Source of the DNA: Leptospira barantonii
Lineage (GTDB): Bacteria > Spirochaetota > Leptospiria > Leptospirales > Leptospiraceae
Assembly (NCBI RefSeq): GCF_002811925.1
Contig: NZ_NPDS01000002.1
Location: 620,001-684,000, forward strand
Direction of reading: 5' to 3'
Length of the DNA: 64,000 bases
Shown: positions 37,230 through 46,321 of the stretch, piece by piece
Layout of the letters: every line of letters starts with the position of its first letter
Position numbering within the stretch: the first letter of the stretch is position 1
Program-made: the position numbers and the translations under genes
Notes under the pieces: model-generated
What the model was told of the DNA's origin: nothing
The model's input: only the letters and a program-made list of their open reading frames with translations
Database searches by the model: none

Positions 37230-37993
37230 TAGAATGAATAAAGAGAGAAAATTAAAATTGAGTCGTTCGGATTTATTCGAGATATTAGATAGTATTGAAG
37301 AATTAGAGAAAGAAGAATTATTTAATGCGATGCGTAAATTTAGAATGCCTGCTTATGATCAGTCAATTGCTATTGAATATTATGCAAAAACAGGAAAGAA
37401 TATTGTATTAGAATGGTTTACACTAAAGAAATTAATTTATTTAGTCCGAATCAATTTTGTCGGTGGAGAATTTAATATTGAGAATGGGCTAATAGATGAA
37501 TTTGATGTATTTGTAACTAAGGAAGAAATGGTTACATTTGAAAAGTTAATCAATGGGGAGAGTGATTGGGATTTTGATAGTTTTCTTACCAATCTTGAAA
37601 TATCTAAAGTAAAGTGTAGTTTAGTCTATGATACTCTTGTAAGTTTAAGTGGCCCGGATCGCAATAAAACTATAAATAAAATATATAGAACGAACGCAGA
37701 GCGTAGGCGAGCTAATAATACCGATCCAGAACTCACTGCCGAGGGATTCATTTATATAGTGTTTGATGCTAAACATTATAAAATTGGAGTGACAAAAGAC
37801 CTTGAGTCAGGATTTCAAAGTCTTAAAACTTCAACGTCAAATGATCTATTCAAGCAAAATAAAAGGTTACCGGCTTTTAGAAAAGAAAATTCATAAAGAA
37901 TATTCTGGAAAAAGAATAGTAAGAGAATGGTTCGATCTTGCTGAAATTGATTTGATTGCTATAAAGTCTATGATAGAAAATGCCAAAATCTAA
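37219..37993 (+). pseudogene. GIY-YIG (T5orf172/MUG113-like) gene, frameshifted
   Basis: The first frame encodes 225 residues ending at 37896. Its C-terminal part starts a GIY-YIG domain (GFIYIVFDAKHYKIGVTKDLESGFQSLKTSTSNDL). The rest of the same domain is in the next frame up to 37993 (YSSKIKGYRLLEKKIHKEYSGKRIVREWFDL), matching the usual GIY-YIG tail with the conserved glutamate in the LEK segment and EWF. One extra base, or two lost, around 37840-37860 explains the break. It may be a disabled gene, a programmed shift or a sequence error. Confidence 0.65.
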
Positions 37994-38128
37994 ATGAGTA
38001 AAAATCCTTAAGTTAATTTATTATTTTTCTCGTCGAGAAAATAAAAAATTATATTAGTATAATTTTTTCTGAAGAATGGATGGGGTTATATTGAAAAAAG
38101 TAGTAAATAGAATCAGTTATTAAAAGGA

Positions 38129-39292
38129 TTGAAGTTAAAGGCAATGAATGAATATTTAAATCAGTTCCCGGACTTCTATAGAAAGATCGTATATAAATTT
38201 CTGTGTCAGGTTGAATTTATTTCAAATATTGAGTTTGAAGAAGAGCTGACTAATTTAGTATTAGATAACCTGATTAAAATAAATGGAAAAATAGCATTCT
38301 TTCCAATTTCAAAGGGACCTGAAAACAATCGCGACAAAGTAAGATATTCGAGTGGAGAAAAAATAGGTTATATACTGACTAATTTAGAAAGATTATTTCC
38401 AGACAAAATAAAGGTTTCTCCAAGTATATTAGAAATGAGAACGCAAAGATATAAATCAATCGTTTTTGTCGATGATGTAATTGCATCTGGCGAGAGCATA
38501 ATAAAATATGCTCGTAATAAAATAAACAAATCTATAAAATCCTGGAGTTCATTAGGATACGTTAATCTTTATCTGCTTTCTGTAGTTGGATATCCAAACG
38601 GAATTAATAGGATTTTAGAAAATACAAATTTATTTAAATCTGAAAATATTTATTGTTCGAGAATTGCATTAAATAAGTCCAAAATTTACAATTCTGAATT
38701 AACTTATACTGCCAATAAATTTGGTCGATTGACAAATCGATCAAATTTAAGCATTGGGTTTATGGAATCTAAAGGATATCATATTTTCGAACATGGTTGC
38801 CCTAATAATATTCCCTCTATGCTTTGGGCAAAAGGTAATAAAAATAATTTTAAACCATTGTTTAAAAATAGAGGAATTCCATTGAATTTACGGTATCTAT
38901 TTAAGAAAGAATTTCAGATACAGCAATCTATTGAGAACATATTCGATTTAAATCAGCCGAAGCTTGCTCTTAGATTGATAACTGCAATTGAGAATAAATT
39001 TTTGAAACATATTGAAAAAGAAATTTTAATTGTACTTTCAATTTCTTCAATAGGAGTTTCCGAGGGAAATGCGTCTCAATATTTTACTAATCAAAGGAGA
39101 TTGATATACCTAATAAAGTTATTGAAAAAGCAATGTGTATTAAATTCAGACTTTACTATAACAAAATATGGAAGGCAAATTTTAAAGAAGTATAAGAATT
39201 TTCAGGTAAACAATGAAATCGCTGGCGAACAGCAATACATTGAAGATATATATTTACCTGATATATTTGAAGGGGTTCCCATTCGTGTTTAG
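38129..39292 (+). CDS. Retron effector: phosphoribosyltransferase-like domain with C-terminal winged helix
   Basis: The protein has a PRPP-binding-type loop at 111-123 (IVFVDDVIASGES, counted from TTG 38129; ATG 38144 is an equally good start). That is the VVVDDVxxTG signature of type I phosphoribosyltransferases. A C-terminal winged-helix-like region follows (ILIVLSISSIGVSEGNASQYFTNQRRLIYLIKLLKK, TKYGRQILKK). It directly precedes a retron RNA and reverse transcriptase. Phosphoribosyltransferase-type accessory proteins are known in one retron class (type III in the Mestre scheme, from memory). Its stop codon TAG ends at 39292, inside the retron RNA. Confidence 0.72.
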   Translation: MKLKAMNEYLNQFPDFYRKIVYKFLCQVEFISNIEFEEELTNLVLDNLIKINGKIAFFPISKGPENNRDKVRYSSGEKIGYILTNLERLFPDKIKVSPSILEMRTQRYKSIVFVDDVIASGESIIKYARNKINKSIKSWSSLGYVNLYLLSVVGYPNGINRILENTNLFKSENIYCSRIALNKSKIYNSELTYTANKFGRLTNRSNLSIGFMESKGYHIFEHGCPNNIPSMLWAKGNKNNFKPLFKNRGIPLNLRYLFKKEFQIQQSIENIFDLNQPKLALRLITAIENKFLKHIEKEILIVLSISSIGVSEGNASQYFTNQRRLIYLIKLLKKQCVLNSDFTITKYGRQILKKYKNFQVNNEIAGEQQYIEDIYLPDIFEGVPIRV

Positions 39293-39475
39293 AGAACAAT
39301 GGACAGTGATCCATTGGCAATTAGCGGTTTTTAGTAATTATCGCACTGAAATTGCCTCCGTTGGAAAGTCGACAACAAACGCTCGCTATTGCTCGCAGGT
39401 CTTGCAGCTCGCGTTTGTCATCAATCTCTTCGAGATGATAAAGTAAATGTTGAATGGGGGCCCCTTCAAATATAT
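39261..39475 (+). ncRNA. Retron msr-msd RNA
   Basis: The ends are a near-perfect inverted repeat. a1 at 39261-39280 pairs along all 20 positions with a2 at 39456-39475, with two G-U pairs. After a1 the sequence GTTTAG resembles the branch-point context UUAG of known retrons, putting the branching G at 39292. Two msr stem-loops follow: CAATGG/CCATTG (39297-39316), then GCAATT/AATTGC (39317-39355). The msd region has a long hairpin ACAAACGC/GCGTTTGT (39375-39418) and a hairpin ATCTC/GAGAT (39424-39436). a1 overlaps the effector 3' end and a2 overlaps the RT start. Confidence 0.8.
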
Positions 39476-40559
39476 TAAAGAATCTCTTATTAAATCGAAT
39501 TCTATTTTATATAAAATTAAAATTTCAATTTATGTAAGAAAGTTATCTTCCAAAAATTTACCAATTCTCTTTAACTTGAAACACCTATGTAATATTATAA
39601 ATGTTTCATATGTAAAATCCAAAGATATCGTAAGCCGAAAATACTATGCGTATAAACATTTTACAATTAAAAAGCGTTCTGGAGGAGTGCGGCATATTCA
39701 TATCCCTAAAGATGAGTTGCGGCTTATTCAAAAATGGGTTCATAATAATATTTTGCTTAAAAATAGTTATGACGATAGTGCATTTGCTTATATAAGCGGA
39801 CGAAATATTAAAATGCATGCAGAGCGACATTGTATGGCAAGGTGGGTTTTAAAAATAGATTTAGAAAATTTTTTCGAAAATACCACTGAGCGCAAAGTGT
39901 TTCATATCTTTAAAAAAATGGGATATTCAAATATAATGTCTTTTGATTTAGCAAGATTAACGACGATTCCAGTAAACATTAAAGCAAAAGAAAAATTGAA
40001 AAAGTGGAAAAATAAATCGTCTATAAATAAGTCAGATCGTATTTTAGGTTCGCTACCTCAGGGTGCTCCATCATCCCCATTACTTTCAAATTTATGTTTT
40101 GCTGATTTAGATAGAGAAATATTTAGTATAGCAAATTCCGCTGAATTCGTTTATACAAGATATTCTGATGATCTTATATTTTCGACTTTTGAAGGAGATA
40201 GAATGAAAGTTTTAAACTTATTAAAAGATGTACGTAAATTACTTTCAATAGGTGGATATAGAATTAATAATAAAAAAGTCAAGATATTGAGTCCTGGAGC
40301 GCGAAAAATAATAACCGGATTGAATATCAATCAAGGCTTTCCTAAAGTTAATAAAAGTTATATTATGGAAGTTAAAAAACACCTTTATTATTGTTTAAAA
40401 TTTGGACCGCTTTCGCACTGTGAAAAAATTAATTTTAGAAATATTGTCTCGTTTAAAGCTTTCTTAAAAGGCAGGATTAACTATATAAAATTGATAGATC
40501 CGGTAGTAGGATTAAAGCTTTCTCAAAAATTTGAACTAATTCATTGGCCAATAATTTAA
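39447..40559 (+). CDS. Retron reverse transcriptase
   Basis: The 370-residue RT has a retron-type N-terminal region (YAYKHFTIKKRSGGVRHIHIPKDELRLIQKW), GRNIKMHAERH in place of NAxxH, motif A WVLKIDLENFF (Asp138), motif B LPQGAPSSPLLSN and motif C YSDD (239-242). An ITGL segment at 289-292 corresponds to the retron VTG motif. The length suits a stand-alone retron RT. The ATG at 39447 lies inside the RNA, 9 bases before a2, so RNA processing and translation must share these bases. The gene is far more AT-rich than the chromosomal part. Confidence 0.92.
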   Translation: MLNGGPFKYIKESLIKSNSILYKIKISIYVRKLSSKNLPILFNLKHLCNIINVSYVKSKDIVSRKYYAYKHFTIKKRSGGVRHIHIPKDELRLIQKWVHNNILLKNSYDDSAFAYISGRNIKMHAERHCMARWVLKIDLENFFENTTERKVFHIFKKMGYSNIMSFDLARLTTIPVNIKAKEKLKKWKNKSSINKSDRILGSLPQGAPSSPLLSNLCFADLDREIFSIANSAEFVYTRYSDDLIFSTFEGDRMKVLNLLKDVRKLLSIGGYRINNKKVKILSPGARKIITGLNINQGFPKVNKSYIMEVKKHLYYCLKFGPLSHCEKINFRNIVSFKAFLKGRINYIKLIDPVVGLKLSQKFELIHWPII

Positions 40560-40636
40560 TTGTACAAAAAGTTATCTGTCTTCAGCATTTTCTTTGAAAT
40601 GGGGTGACAAATTTTCATAATCGATTGCATCTCAAA

Positions 40637-40927
40637 TTAAGTGTTTTTCTTACTTTTAAATAAAGATTTCTTACGCGGCCTTTTTCTGGCTGGTTGAATC
40701 GAAACTTTCTCTAAGTTGAATAACTCTCTGGGATCAATTTTTAATTTTTTCGAAATCTTGTAAATAGTTCGTAAATTGATGCTGGAGCGTCCGCTTTCAA
40801 TATTCTGAATAGTCCGATAGGGAATACCGTCATCACCAGTATCTAAATCCTCCTGTGAAAGTTCTCTTTCAAGTCTTAATTCCTTTAATCTAAGACCAAC
40901 TTTGCGTCTGAAGGTTGTAAAATCCAC
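40637..40927 (-). CDS. XRE-family helix-turn-helix regulator
   Basis: The 96-residue protein has a Cro/CI-type helix-turn-helix (VGLRLKELRLERELSQEDLDT..IPYRTIQNIESGRSSINLRTIYKISKKLKI) and a Lys/Arg-rich tail. Its upstream region contains TTGACA near 40949 and an inverted repeat (AAGTG...CACTT, 40970-40994), so it may control itself and the divergent genes. It is at the left end of the candidate integrative element, where such regulators usually sit. Confidence 0.82.
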   Translation of the reverse strand: MDFTTFRRKVGLRLKELRLERELSQEDLDTGDDGIPYRTIQNIESGRSSINLRTIYKISKKLKIDPRELFNLEKVSIQPARKRPRKKSLFKSKKNT

Positions 40928-41010
40928 ATAATGGATTCTAAATCAATTTGACATAGATAACACACTATATAAAGTGATATAAAATATAACACTTAAAAAG
41001 GTGCGTTAAA

Positions 41011-41334
41011 ATGAGTTATATAACAAGATTCCTATTAAAGAAAAATCTTCAAAGACTATTGATATTTTTAATTTTCCTAATTTCCGTCCCAGTTCTTTCC
41101 TTTCCCCGTATCGGAAACCTTTCTGGAAGGGTTCTCTACATTTCAGTATATAACGGTCAGGAAAGGCTCGTTACAAGAACACAACTGAATCCTGGTGAAC
41201 GCGTAGAATTGGGTGCCTGCGATCAATTCATTGTCTTTGGCGATACCAACCCTCCAACTAATTTAGCTAAATTCTCTTCGTGCGATCGCGAGATCGTTAT
41301 CGATCAAGATCTTAAAGGACAAAGAGTGAATTGA
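41011..41334 (+). CDS. Exported hypothetical protein
   Basis: The 107-residue protein has a signal peptide (LQRLLIFLIFLISVPVLS) and a small mature domain with two cysteines (GACDQF, SSCDRE), likely disulfide-bonded. No family was recognised. It is divergent from the XRE regulator and followed by a hairpin terminator. Confidence 0.62.
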   Translation: MSYITRFLLKKNLQRLLIFLIFLISVPVLSFPRIGNLSGRVLYISVYNGQERLVTRTQLNPGERVELGACDQFIVFGDTNPPTNLAKFSSCDREIVIDQDLKGQRVN

Positions 41335-41344
41335 ACCTGAGCGC

Positions 41345-41373
41345 CTCATTCGATTTTGATGAGGTTTCCTTTT
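41345..41373 (+). terminator. Probable intrinsic terminator
   Basis: CCTCAT and ATGAGG flank a nine-base loop and are followed by a T-rich stretch. It sits directly after the 107-residue exported protein gene and before the next lipoprotein gene. Confidence 0.5.
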
Positions 41374-41385
41374 TCTAATTCCTTA

Positions 41386-42417
41386 ATGAAAACTATTATG
41401 AATTCAAAATATTTCCAAACCTGTAAACGAATCGAAGCCCTTATCTTCCTTCTTTCATTCTCTCTCATCTCCTGTCTCGGCTACAGAGAGGATCGAGTCG
41501 CCATTCAAAAGAATCAGATCGGAACCGCATCCGAGATCGTACAATTAGTAATCTCTCCTCCCGATGCTACTGGTAACTTTTTAGAATTCTCAATCAATCG
41601 AATGGAAGAGATAAAGTATGAAACGAAAGTTAAAGTGACAACTTCTCTTCTGAGAAATAAAAATGGAACCCTTTGTGATAAATTTACGAACTCTGGAGAA
41701 GAGGAAAAATGCGTTAGCTACTACGCCTCGTTAGGTTTAGGAACTTTTGTTACCGCTGGTCTTTGGATTCCGATCGCTTTGGTTTTTGATTGGATTCCCG
41801 CAATTTTTAGAACAGGAGATTCGATTGTAACAGAAGAATCAACTGAGAAGAAATCAAGCGTTCAATGTAATATCAAGAACAGTGAAGCAGTATTTGAATA
41901 TGGAATCGGCGGTTGGGACAAGACTCGAAAAGTTCAAATTAACAACTGTGTCGCTAAAGTCCCATTAAACGACGAGTTTAATTCAAATTATTCTATGTCA
42001 TACCGTGTTTCGATTACTGGAGCTTCCTACGCGAGTTCCTCGCTCAATTATTCAACTGATGGAGGCGCATTTGGTGTAATTGAGAGTAAACGTTTTTTAG
42101 CAATCCAGAAGAATGCTGATCGAATTCTTGAAAGAGAAGATCGAATAAACCAGTTAACGCAAGAAGTGGAAAGTAAGAAAGAAAAAAGGCAATGTCTATC
42201 CTTTATGGGTAATATTTCAATTTACTCACCTATAAGAAATTATCCTAAAGATTATGCGATACCTGTTGCTTCCAGCTGTCAAATCACCTGTCTGAAAATG
42301 AAAGAGAGATTATTTAGTTCGGATAATACTGGAAGAGTAGTTATAGATTGTACTGAAAGATGCAGACAATGTTGGGATGTGTTAGGCTGGGAAAAGTCCG
42401 GACGGTTCCAATTATAA
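41386..42417 (+). CDS. Hypothetical lipoprotein
   Basis: I choose ATG 41386 (MKTIMNSKYFQTC), which places the lipobox LISC at a normal distance; upstream in-frame TTG/ATG codons overlap the preceding terminator. The mature protein has a hydrophobic segment (YYASLGLGTFVTAGLWIPIALVFDWI), a short coiled coil (ILEREDRINQLTQEVESKKEK) and a cysteine-rich C-terminus (CQITCLKMK, CTERCRQCW). It resembles lipoproteins encoded on mobile elements only in general layout. Function unknown. Confidence 0.6.
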   Translation: MKTIMNSKYFQTCKRIEALIFLLSFSLISCLGYREDRVAIQKNQIGTASEIVQLVISPPDATGNFLEFSINRMEEIKYETKVKVTTSLLRNKNGTLCDKFTNSGEEEKCVSYYASLGLGTFVTAGLWIPIALVFDWIPAIFRTGDSIVTEESTEKKSSVQCNIKNSEAVFEYGIGGWDKTRKVQINNCVAKVPLNDEFNSNYSMSYRVSITGASYASSSLNYSTDGGAFGVIESKRFLAIQKNADRILEREDRINQLTQEVESKKEKRQCLSFMGNISIYSPIRNYPKDYAIPVASSCQITCLKMKERLFSSDNTGRVVIDCTERCRQCWDVLGWEKSGRFQL

Positions 42418-42446
42418 ATTTCAAATAAAAATAATAGGATACACTT

Positions 42447-43418
42447 ATGTTCAATAGCTATCTCACCCATGTGAAAACCGGATCTGTTTTTTATAAAAAA
42501 ACTGTAATTCTCGCACTCATCGGAATCGCGTTTCTTTTTCTCGGAAACGTTTTCGTAAGAATCATAGCAACCGAGAATCTGTTTGTTCCTTTGTTTCTTC
42601 TTGGATTCTTAATATCGGTGATTGCACTTGCGTTGCTGATCGTCTCGGCAATTCTTCGGCATGGACCGATAACGCTTTACATAGTATCGATCCTTATTCT
42701 CCTGATCTCGCTTTTTCCTCAGATGATCGATTCTAACTTCTATAGTGTTCACTACGATGAGAATCCAGTGACGGTGAGTGATTCTTTGAAAATCGCCGGT
42801 GAGATCTATACTGAAGGAGATGTCTTGGTCAACGGGAAGTCTGTTGAAAGAGCCGGAGTGAAATGGAGTATCGACTTTCCATTGGCTTTAGGAGAAAATT
42901 CGATTAAAGTTGTTCTGAAACGTCCGAGCAGTTACGAGAAATTCAGTAAAGAATTTAAGATAGAGCGCGTGACCCTGGAAGAATTGGCAAAGCGAAGGGA
43001 AAAAGAGAGATTAAACAAAATCGCTCAGGAGAAGAAAGCCGCTGAGGATGCGAAAGAAGCAGAGATACAGAAACAAGTCAGTATAAAGGAAGCCGATAAA
43101 GAAGCATTGGCCGATAGTTGTGATCGAAATCCAGAGAAAGCGGTTAAGATTGAAAATTTTAACTGGATTAAAGACGAATATAACTTAACTTACTTCAACG
43201 CTTTGGTTTATAACCCGTGTTCGATTCCTCTGAAGGATTTCAAATTTCACATCGAATACTTTGCACCAAGCGGGACGAGCGTGGATAACGGTTGGGAGAC
43301 TGTTTACAAAAAAGTTGATCCAGGAAAACGGATGTGGATGAAGTTTTCCAATTCATTATGGAACTCGCAGGCTTCATCAGTCCAACTTGAAATTTCATCG
43401 GTTGATAAATACAAGTAA
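42447..43418 (+). CDS. Hypothetical membrane protein with coiled coil
   Basis: The 323-residue protein has three or four N-terminal transmembrane segments (residues about 15-95), an extracytoplasmic beta-type domain with VLVNGKSVERAGVKWSIDFPLALGENSIKVVLKRP, a highly charged helix (LAKRREKERLNKIAQEKKAAEDAKEAEIQK), and a C-terminal FxLYD-like beta domain (FNALVYNPCSIPLKDFKFHIEYFAPSG). It starts 29 bases after the lipoprotein and is probably in the same operon. The function is unknown. Confidence 0.62.
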   Translation: MFNSYLTHVKTGSVFYKKTVILALIGIAFLFLGNVFVRIIATENLFVPLFLLGFLISVIALALLIVSAILRHGPITLYIVSILILLISLFPQMIDSNFYSVHYDENPVTVSDSLKIAGEIYTEGDVLVNGKSVERAGVKWSIDFPLALGENSIKVVLKRPSSYEKFSKEFKIERVTLEELAKRREKERLNKIAQEKKAAEDAKEAEIQKQVSIKEADKEALADSCDRNPEKAVKIENFNWIKDEYNLTYFNALVYNPCSIPLKDFKFHIEYFAPSGTSVDNGWETVYKKVDPGKRMWMKFSNSLWNSQASSVQLEISSVDKYK

Positions 43419-43425
43419 TCTCAAG

Positions 43426-44556
43426 TCAATTAAGACGGTCTCTCGGATTGCAGAGGCCGTCTATTAAATCTCTTATAAATCCATCACCGTGCTTTATACA
43501 TCCTTCGATTGCTAAACCTATAATCAAAAGCTCTTTAGCTTGGTTTCGGATACGATAATTCCGACTTTTAGATGAGCCGCTCCTTTTCGACGGTTTTACA
43601 ATTTCATCGAAATTTTCGATTAAAAATTGTTCAAAATATTTGCCTTTGTGTGCATCAATAAGCTTTAGAGAAAGATTAGCTTTGTTCTCAGAATTCCTTT
43701 TTTTTGAATGATATTTTTTAATCTCATCTTTCAGATTATCGGTTTGCGGAATGAAGGAGAAATTTATCAGGTGCTTGAACATTTTCTTGCTCTGCGAAAT
43801 AAAATACGAATCAGCATCGAAGTTTTCGAGATGAAAAAGATAGGCAAGATCATCATTTTTGAAATTAGGATTAAATGATTTAAAGAGCTTTTTTGCTTTC
43901 CTCGTCTTAAAAGCTCTAAATTCCACGCGCAATATATTTTCGATCGATTTTATATTCATTTGTTCGCTTTTGTCGTAAATGCATGCTTCAGTTTCTTTAT
44001 TCTTATAATAAATAGTATTTTTATTTTCTGTTCCGCTTTTTAAAAAATTCAGAGCTCTGAACAATTCAAAATATTCATCATAATCAATTTTGAGAATTAA
44101 ATTTCGAAAAGTATCGACTCTTGATGTCTTTACATCTTTCCAATTAGTTATTCTGAATCCTAATTTTTCGAATTTCCTATCGAGAATTTTAATTAATTTT
44201 TCGTAATAAATCGGAGTATTCGAACTGAGATTTATCCCATGCAATATGCTGGAGACAGAAAATTGAATAGTGTAATAATAACAGGCGGTATCGAATCTCC
44301 TTTTAATAATTCGCAAATCATCTTTAGCAAGTATTAGAGCTCGACTTTTCCTATCGTATCTAAAATTAAAAATATAAGGATTTATGATTTGTAAGTTAGT
44401 TTCGAGTATTAAAAGCTGAATCGTATCAATTCCGGTATAAGTATCAATATCGCTAAAGACAGGAATGTTTGATTCTGAATCCTTTATAAGTGATAATCGG
44501 CTACTAATTTCATCCGAAAAGATATTCGCGCCATAAAGTTCTGATATAATTTCCAT
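43426..44556 (-). CDS. Phage/plasmid replication protein resembling the gpII/X family
   Basis: The 376-residue protein has the layout I associate with phage gpII/X-like replication proteins. There is an early DTIQLLI strand, then YYTIQFSVSSILHGINLSSN, a helix LIKILDRKFEKLGF, an R-D segment (SRVDTFRNLILKIDYDEY) and YYKNKETEACIYDKSEQ...ILRVEFRAFK. Family members start rolling-circle replication of filamentous phages and some plasmids. I cannot identify the catalytic tyrosine with confidence. It is convergent with the coiled-coil membrane gene (8 bases). Confidence 0.5.
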   Translation of the reverse strand: MEIISELYGANIFSDEISSRLSLIKDSESNIPVFSDIDTYTGIDTIQLLILETNLQIINPYIFNFRYDRKSRALILAKDDLRIIKRRFDTACYYYTIQFSVSSILHGINLSSNTPIYYEKLIKILDRKFEKLGFRITNWKDVKTSRVDTFRNLILKIDYDEYFELFRALNFLKSGTENKNTIYYKNKETEACIYDKSEQMNIKSIENILRVEFRAFKTRKAKKLFKSFNPNFKNDDLAYLFHLENFDADSYFISQSKKMFKHLINFSFIPQTDNLKDEIKKYHSKKRNSENKANLSLKLIDAHKGKYFEQFLIENFDEIVKPSKRSGSSKSRNYRIRNQAKELLIIGLAIEGCIKHGDGFIRDLIDGLCNPRDRLN

Positions 44557-44754
44557 TTCCTACTCTCTCCATTTGTAATGGTTATGTAGTTATTCTATCC
44601 ACGGAAGATGCTGAATGTTCGAAAAAGTAAAAGAATGCGCTGGTTTTTTTACGCGTTAGATGTTTTTGAATATTCTTGAAATGGATTCGAGAAAAATTTC
44701 TTTAACTTAGAACAGAGAAATTCGTTAGAGTGTAGTAACTCGGAATAACTTGCT

Positions 44755-44771
44755 CTGTATTCTCTTAGGAT
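44755..44771. repeat. 17-bp direct repeat, copy 1
   Basis: The 17 bases TGTATTCTCTTAGGATG occur here and again, in the same orientation, at 56643-56659. A short hairpin (CTCTG/CAGAG) surrounds this copy. A repeat of this length is unlikely by chance in 31 kb. Confidence 0.7.
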
Positions 44772-45423
44772 GCACGCAGAGACGCATATGGAACCAAGCT
44801 AATGTTCTCCATTATTTATGCGAAAAGATTCTCAGTTTTAATTTTATGAGTTAATTTGAGTGTGGTGAGTATTTAAGAGTAAAGTTTTTGATGTTGTCTA
44901 ATTTGCTTTAACTAAGGATATAATAAATGACTTCGATTTTCTAATTCACTCTTTTTTCTACTCGGAATCGCTTCGGCACTGATTCCGATAACAATAGTGC
45001 ACTTCTTCACTTTTTCTAACAAAGATATTCTATTATCTAACCTCAAATCCTTTCAACATCCTTTACTGAAAAAAAATTTCTTTATTATTCTATAAAAAAA
45101 TGTTTCTTTGAAGGCTCTCTTACTTTCTTTGAACTTCTAAATTGTTGTTAAATCTGTAGGAACCATTCTTTTATGGTTCTTGTCTGAACAATTTTATCTG
45201 ATCTTTACAGAGCTTATAGTATAAAAGAATCATACTCCTATTCTCTTTTAATCTTCTTTCCTTACGAGAAGTGTTTATCTAAGTTCTTATCTTATTAATG
45301 GTTTGCTGAACTATTAACTTTTACCTTTGACTGTTATTCATTCTGAACTTTCTTAAGGCTCTTTAAAATATATTCACAGAAAGATTTCCTATATTTAGAA
45401 GTGAAATTGAGTTAGAAAGAAAG

Positions 45424-45594
45424 ATGGATGAACAAGAGTGTAACGAGCGAAACTATTATGCTGTTAAAAAGCTGTTTGGAACTCCTAATTCTGATTTAGA
45501 ACTTCGTTATTGGAATAAAGAATGAACAGATACTTTTATAGAGAAATATGTTTCCGAGCTAATTGAGAAGATCAAAAATGAAGATCAACTGTAA
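45424..45594 (+). pseudogene. Short ORF split by an in-frame TGA
   Basis: An ATG at 45424 opens a 33-residue frame (MDEQECNERNYYAVKKLFG...) that stops at a TGA. The same frame then continues for 22 more codons (TDTFIEKYVSELIEKIKNEDQL) to TAA 45594. Both halves look coding-like and amphipathic, so this may be a decayed small gene. No family was recognised. Confidence 0.3.
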
Positions 45595-45700
45595 ATCCTG
45601 GTTATTGAACAAGTCTTTCAGTCTGACGTTGATTCTCGTTAAAATATGAGCTACTGATCTAAGATTCTTTGATTTAAGACAAATAGCTCTTCCGCCGATC

Positions 45701-46051
45701 TTAATTTAGAATATTGACTCCAAATACTTCTCTAAATACTATTTCAGCCTTATATCCGCATATCCGTATCCATCCTTTTTTCCTTGCATTGTGTATAAAT
45801 TTTCTTATTTCTTCTATTCGCGATTTCAACGCTTCCGCAATACTTTGAACTTCAGTGAAGTCTATTTCGTTTAGTTCCAATCGATCTAACTCGACTAAAA
45901 TGACATATATTTGCTTTGGGTCTAAGAAATCCTTTACGGCTATTGGATGATTTGTCTTCAGCTTTGGATATAATATTAGTCCACTATTTGTTTCGTTTAA
46001 ATGAATCTCATATTCCTCAGGTGTTCCGGGGTTCACAGTTTTTATAATCAT
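45701..46051 (-). CDS. Hypothetical protein, 116 residues
   Basis: The small soluble protein has beta-type N-terminal sequence (YEIHLNETNSGLILYPKL) and a helical C-terminal half (SIAEALKSRIEEIRKFIHNARKKGWIRICGY). No family was recognised. It is divergent from the helicase gene, with 270 bases of AT-rich DNA between them. Confidence 0.55.
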   Translation of the reverse strand: MIIKTVNPGTPEEYEIHLNETNSGLILYPKLKTNHPIAVKDFLDPKQIYVILVELDRLELNEIDFTEVQSIAEALKSRIEEIRKFIHNARKKGWIRICGYKAEIVFREVFGVNILN

Positions 46052-46063
46052 TTTAATATCCTA

Positions 46064-46260
46064 TTGGCGGTCGATATTTGCCGCCGGTGTTATGCATTAT
46101 TAGTTATTATTTGAAATTTAAAAGCTCGTTCGTAGTTGTCATTGTAAGAAGATTGATAGTTGCAATGCATTAATTAAGTAATGCTTGGATAATAATGGTA
46201 GTATAAATGTGACAATAAATTGAACATTAAGTCACTAAGTAATGTAATATTATAAAAAAC
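46064..46260. other. Inverted and repeated AT-rich motifs upstream of the helicase gene
   Basis: This stretch holds a GGCGG...CCGCC hairpin (46064-46083), the inverted repeat GCATTA-ATTAAG-TAATGC (46167-46184), and two copies of AAGTAATG (in 46176-46184 and near 46227). Small repeats beside a replication-type helicase would suit an origin or operator; this is inference. Confidence 0.35.
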
Positions 46261-46321
46261 TAACTATAGTTAAATAATTTTCTCAGGTTTTAATACTTCA
46301 AAAGCAGATAACCAATAGGAG

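Larger units (their letters stand above)
44557..45700. other. 1.1-kb AT-rich non-coding region
   Basis: The only coding signal I see is the split ORF at 45424-45594. The region includes a 17-base sequence at 44755-44771 that recurs at 56643-56659, and several T-rich and A-rich tracts. Because it lies between two replication-type genes, an origin is possible, but no clear iteron series was seen. Confidence 0.5.

Noticed and set aside
38129..39292. Ordinary purine-salvage or competence-type phosphoribosyltransferase
   Set aside because: The length, the C-terminal winged helix and the overlap with a retron RNA argue for a retron effector rather than a metabolic or ComF-like enzyme.
39371..39420. 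Sequence ACAAACGC...GCGTTTGT resembles Vibrio-type integron attC ends
   Set aside because: It lies exactly where the msd hairpin of the retron RNA is expected, between a1 and a2, so the hairpin is better explained as retron RNA.
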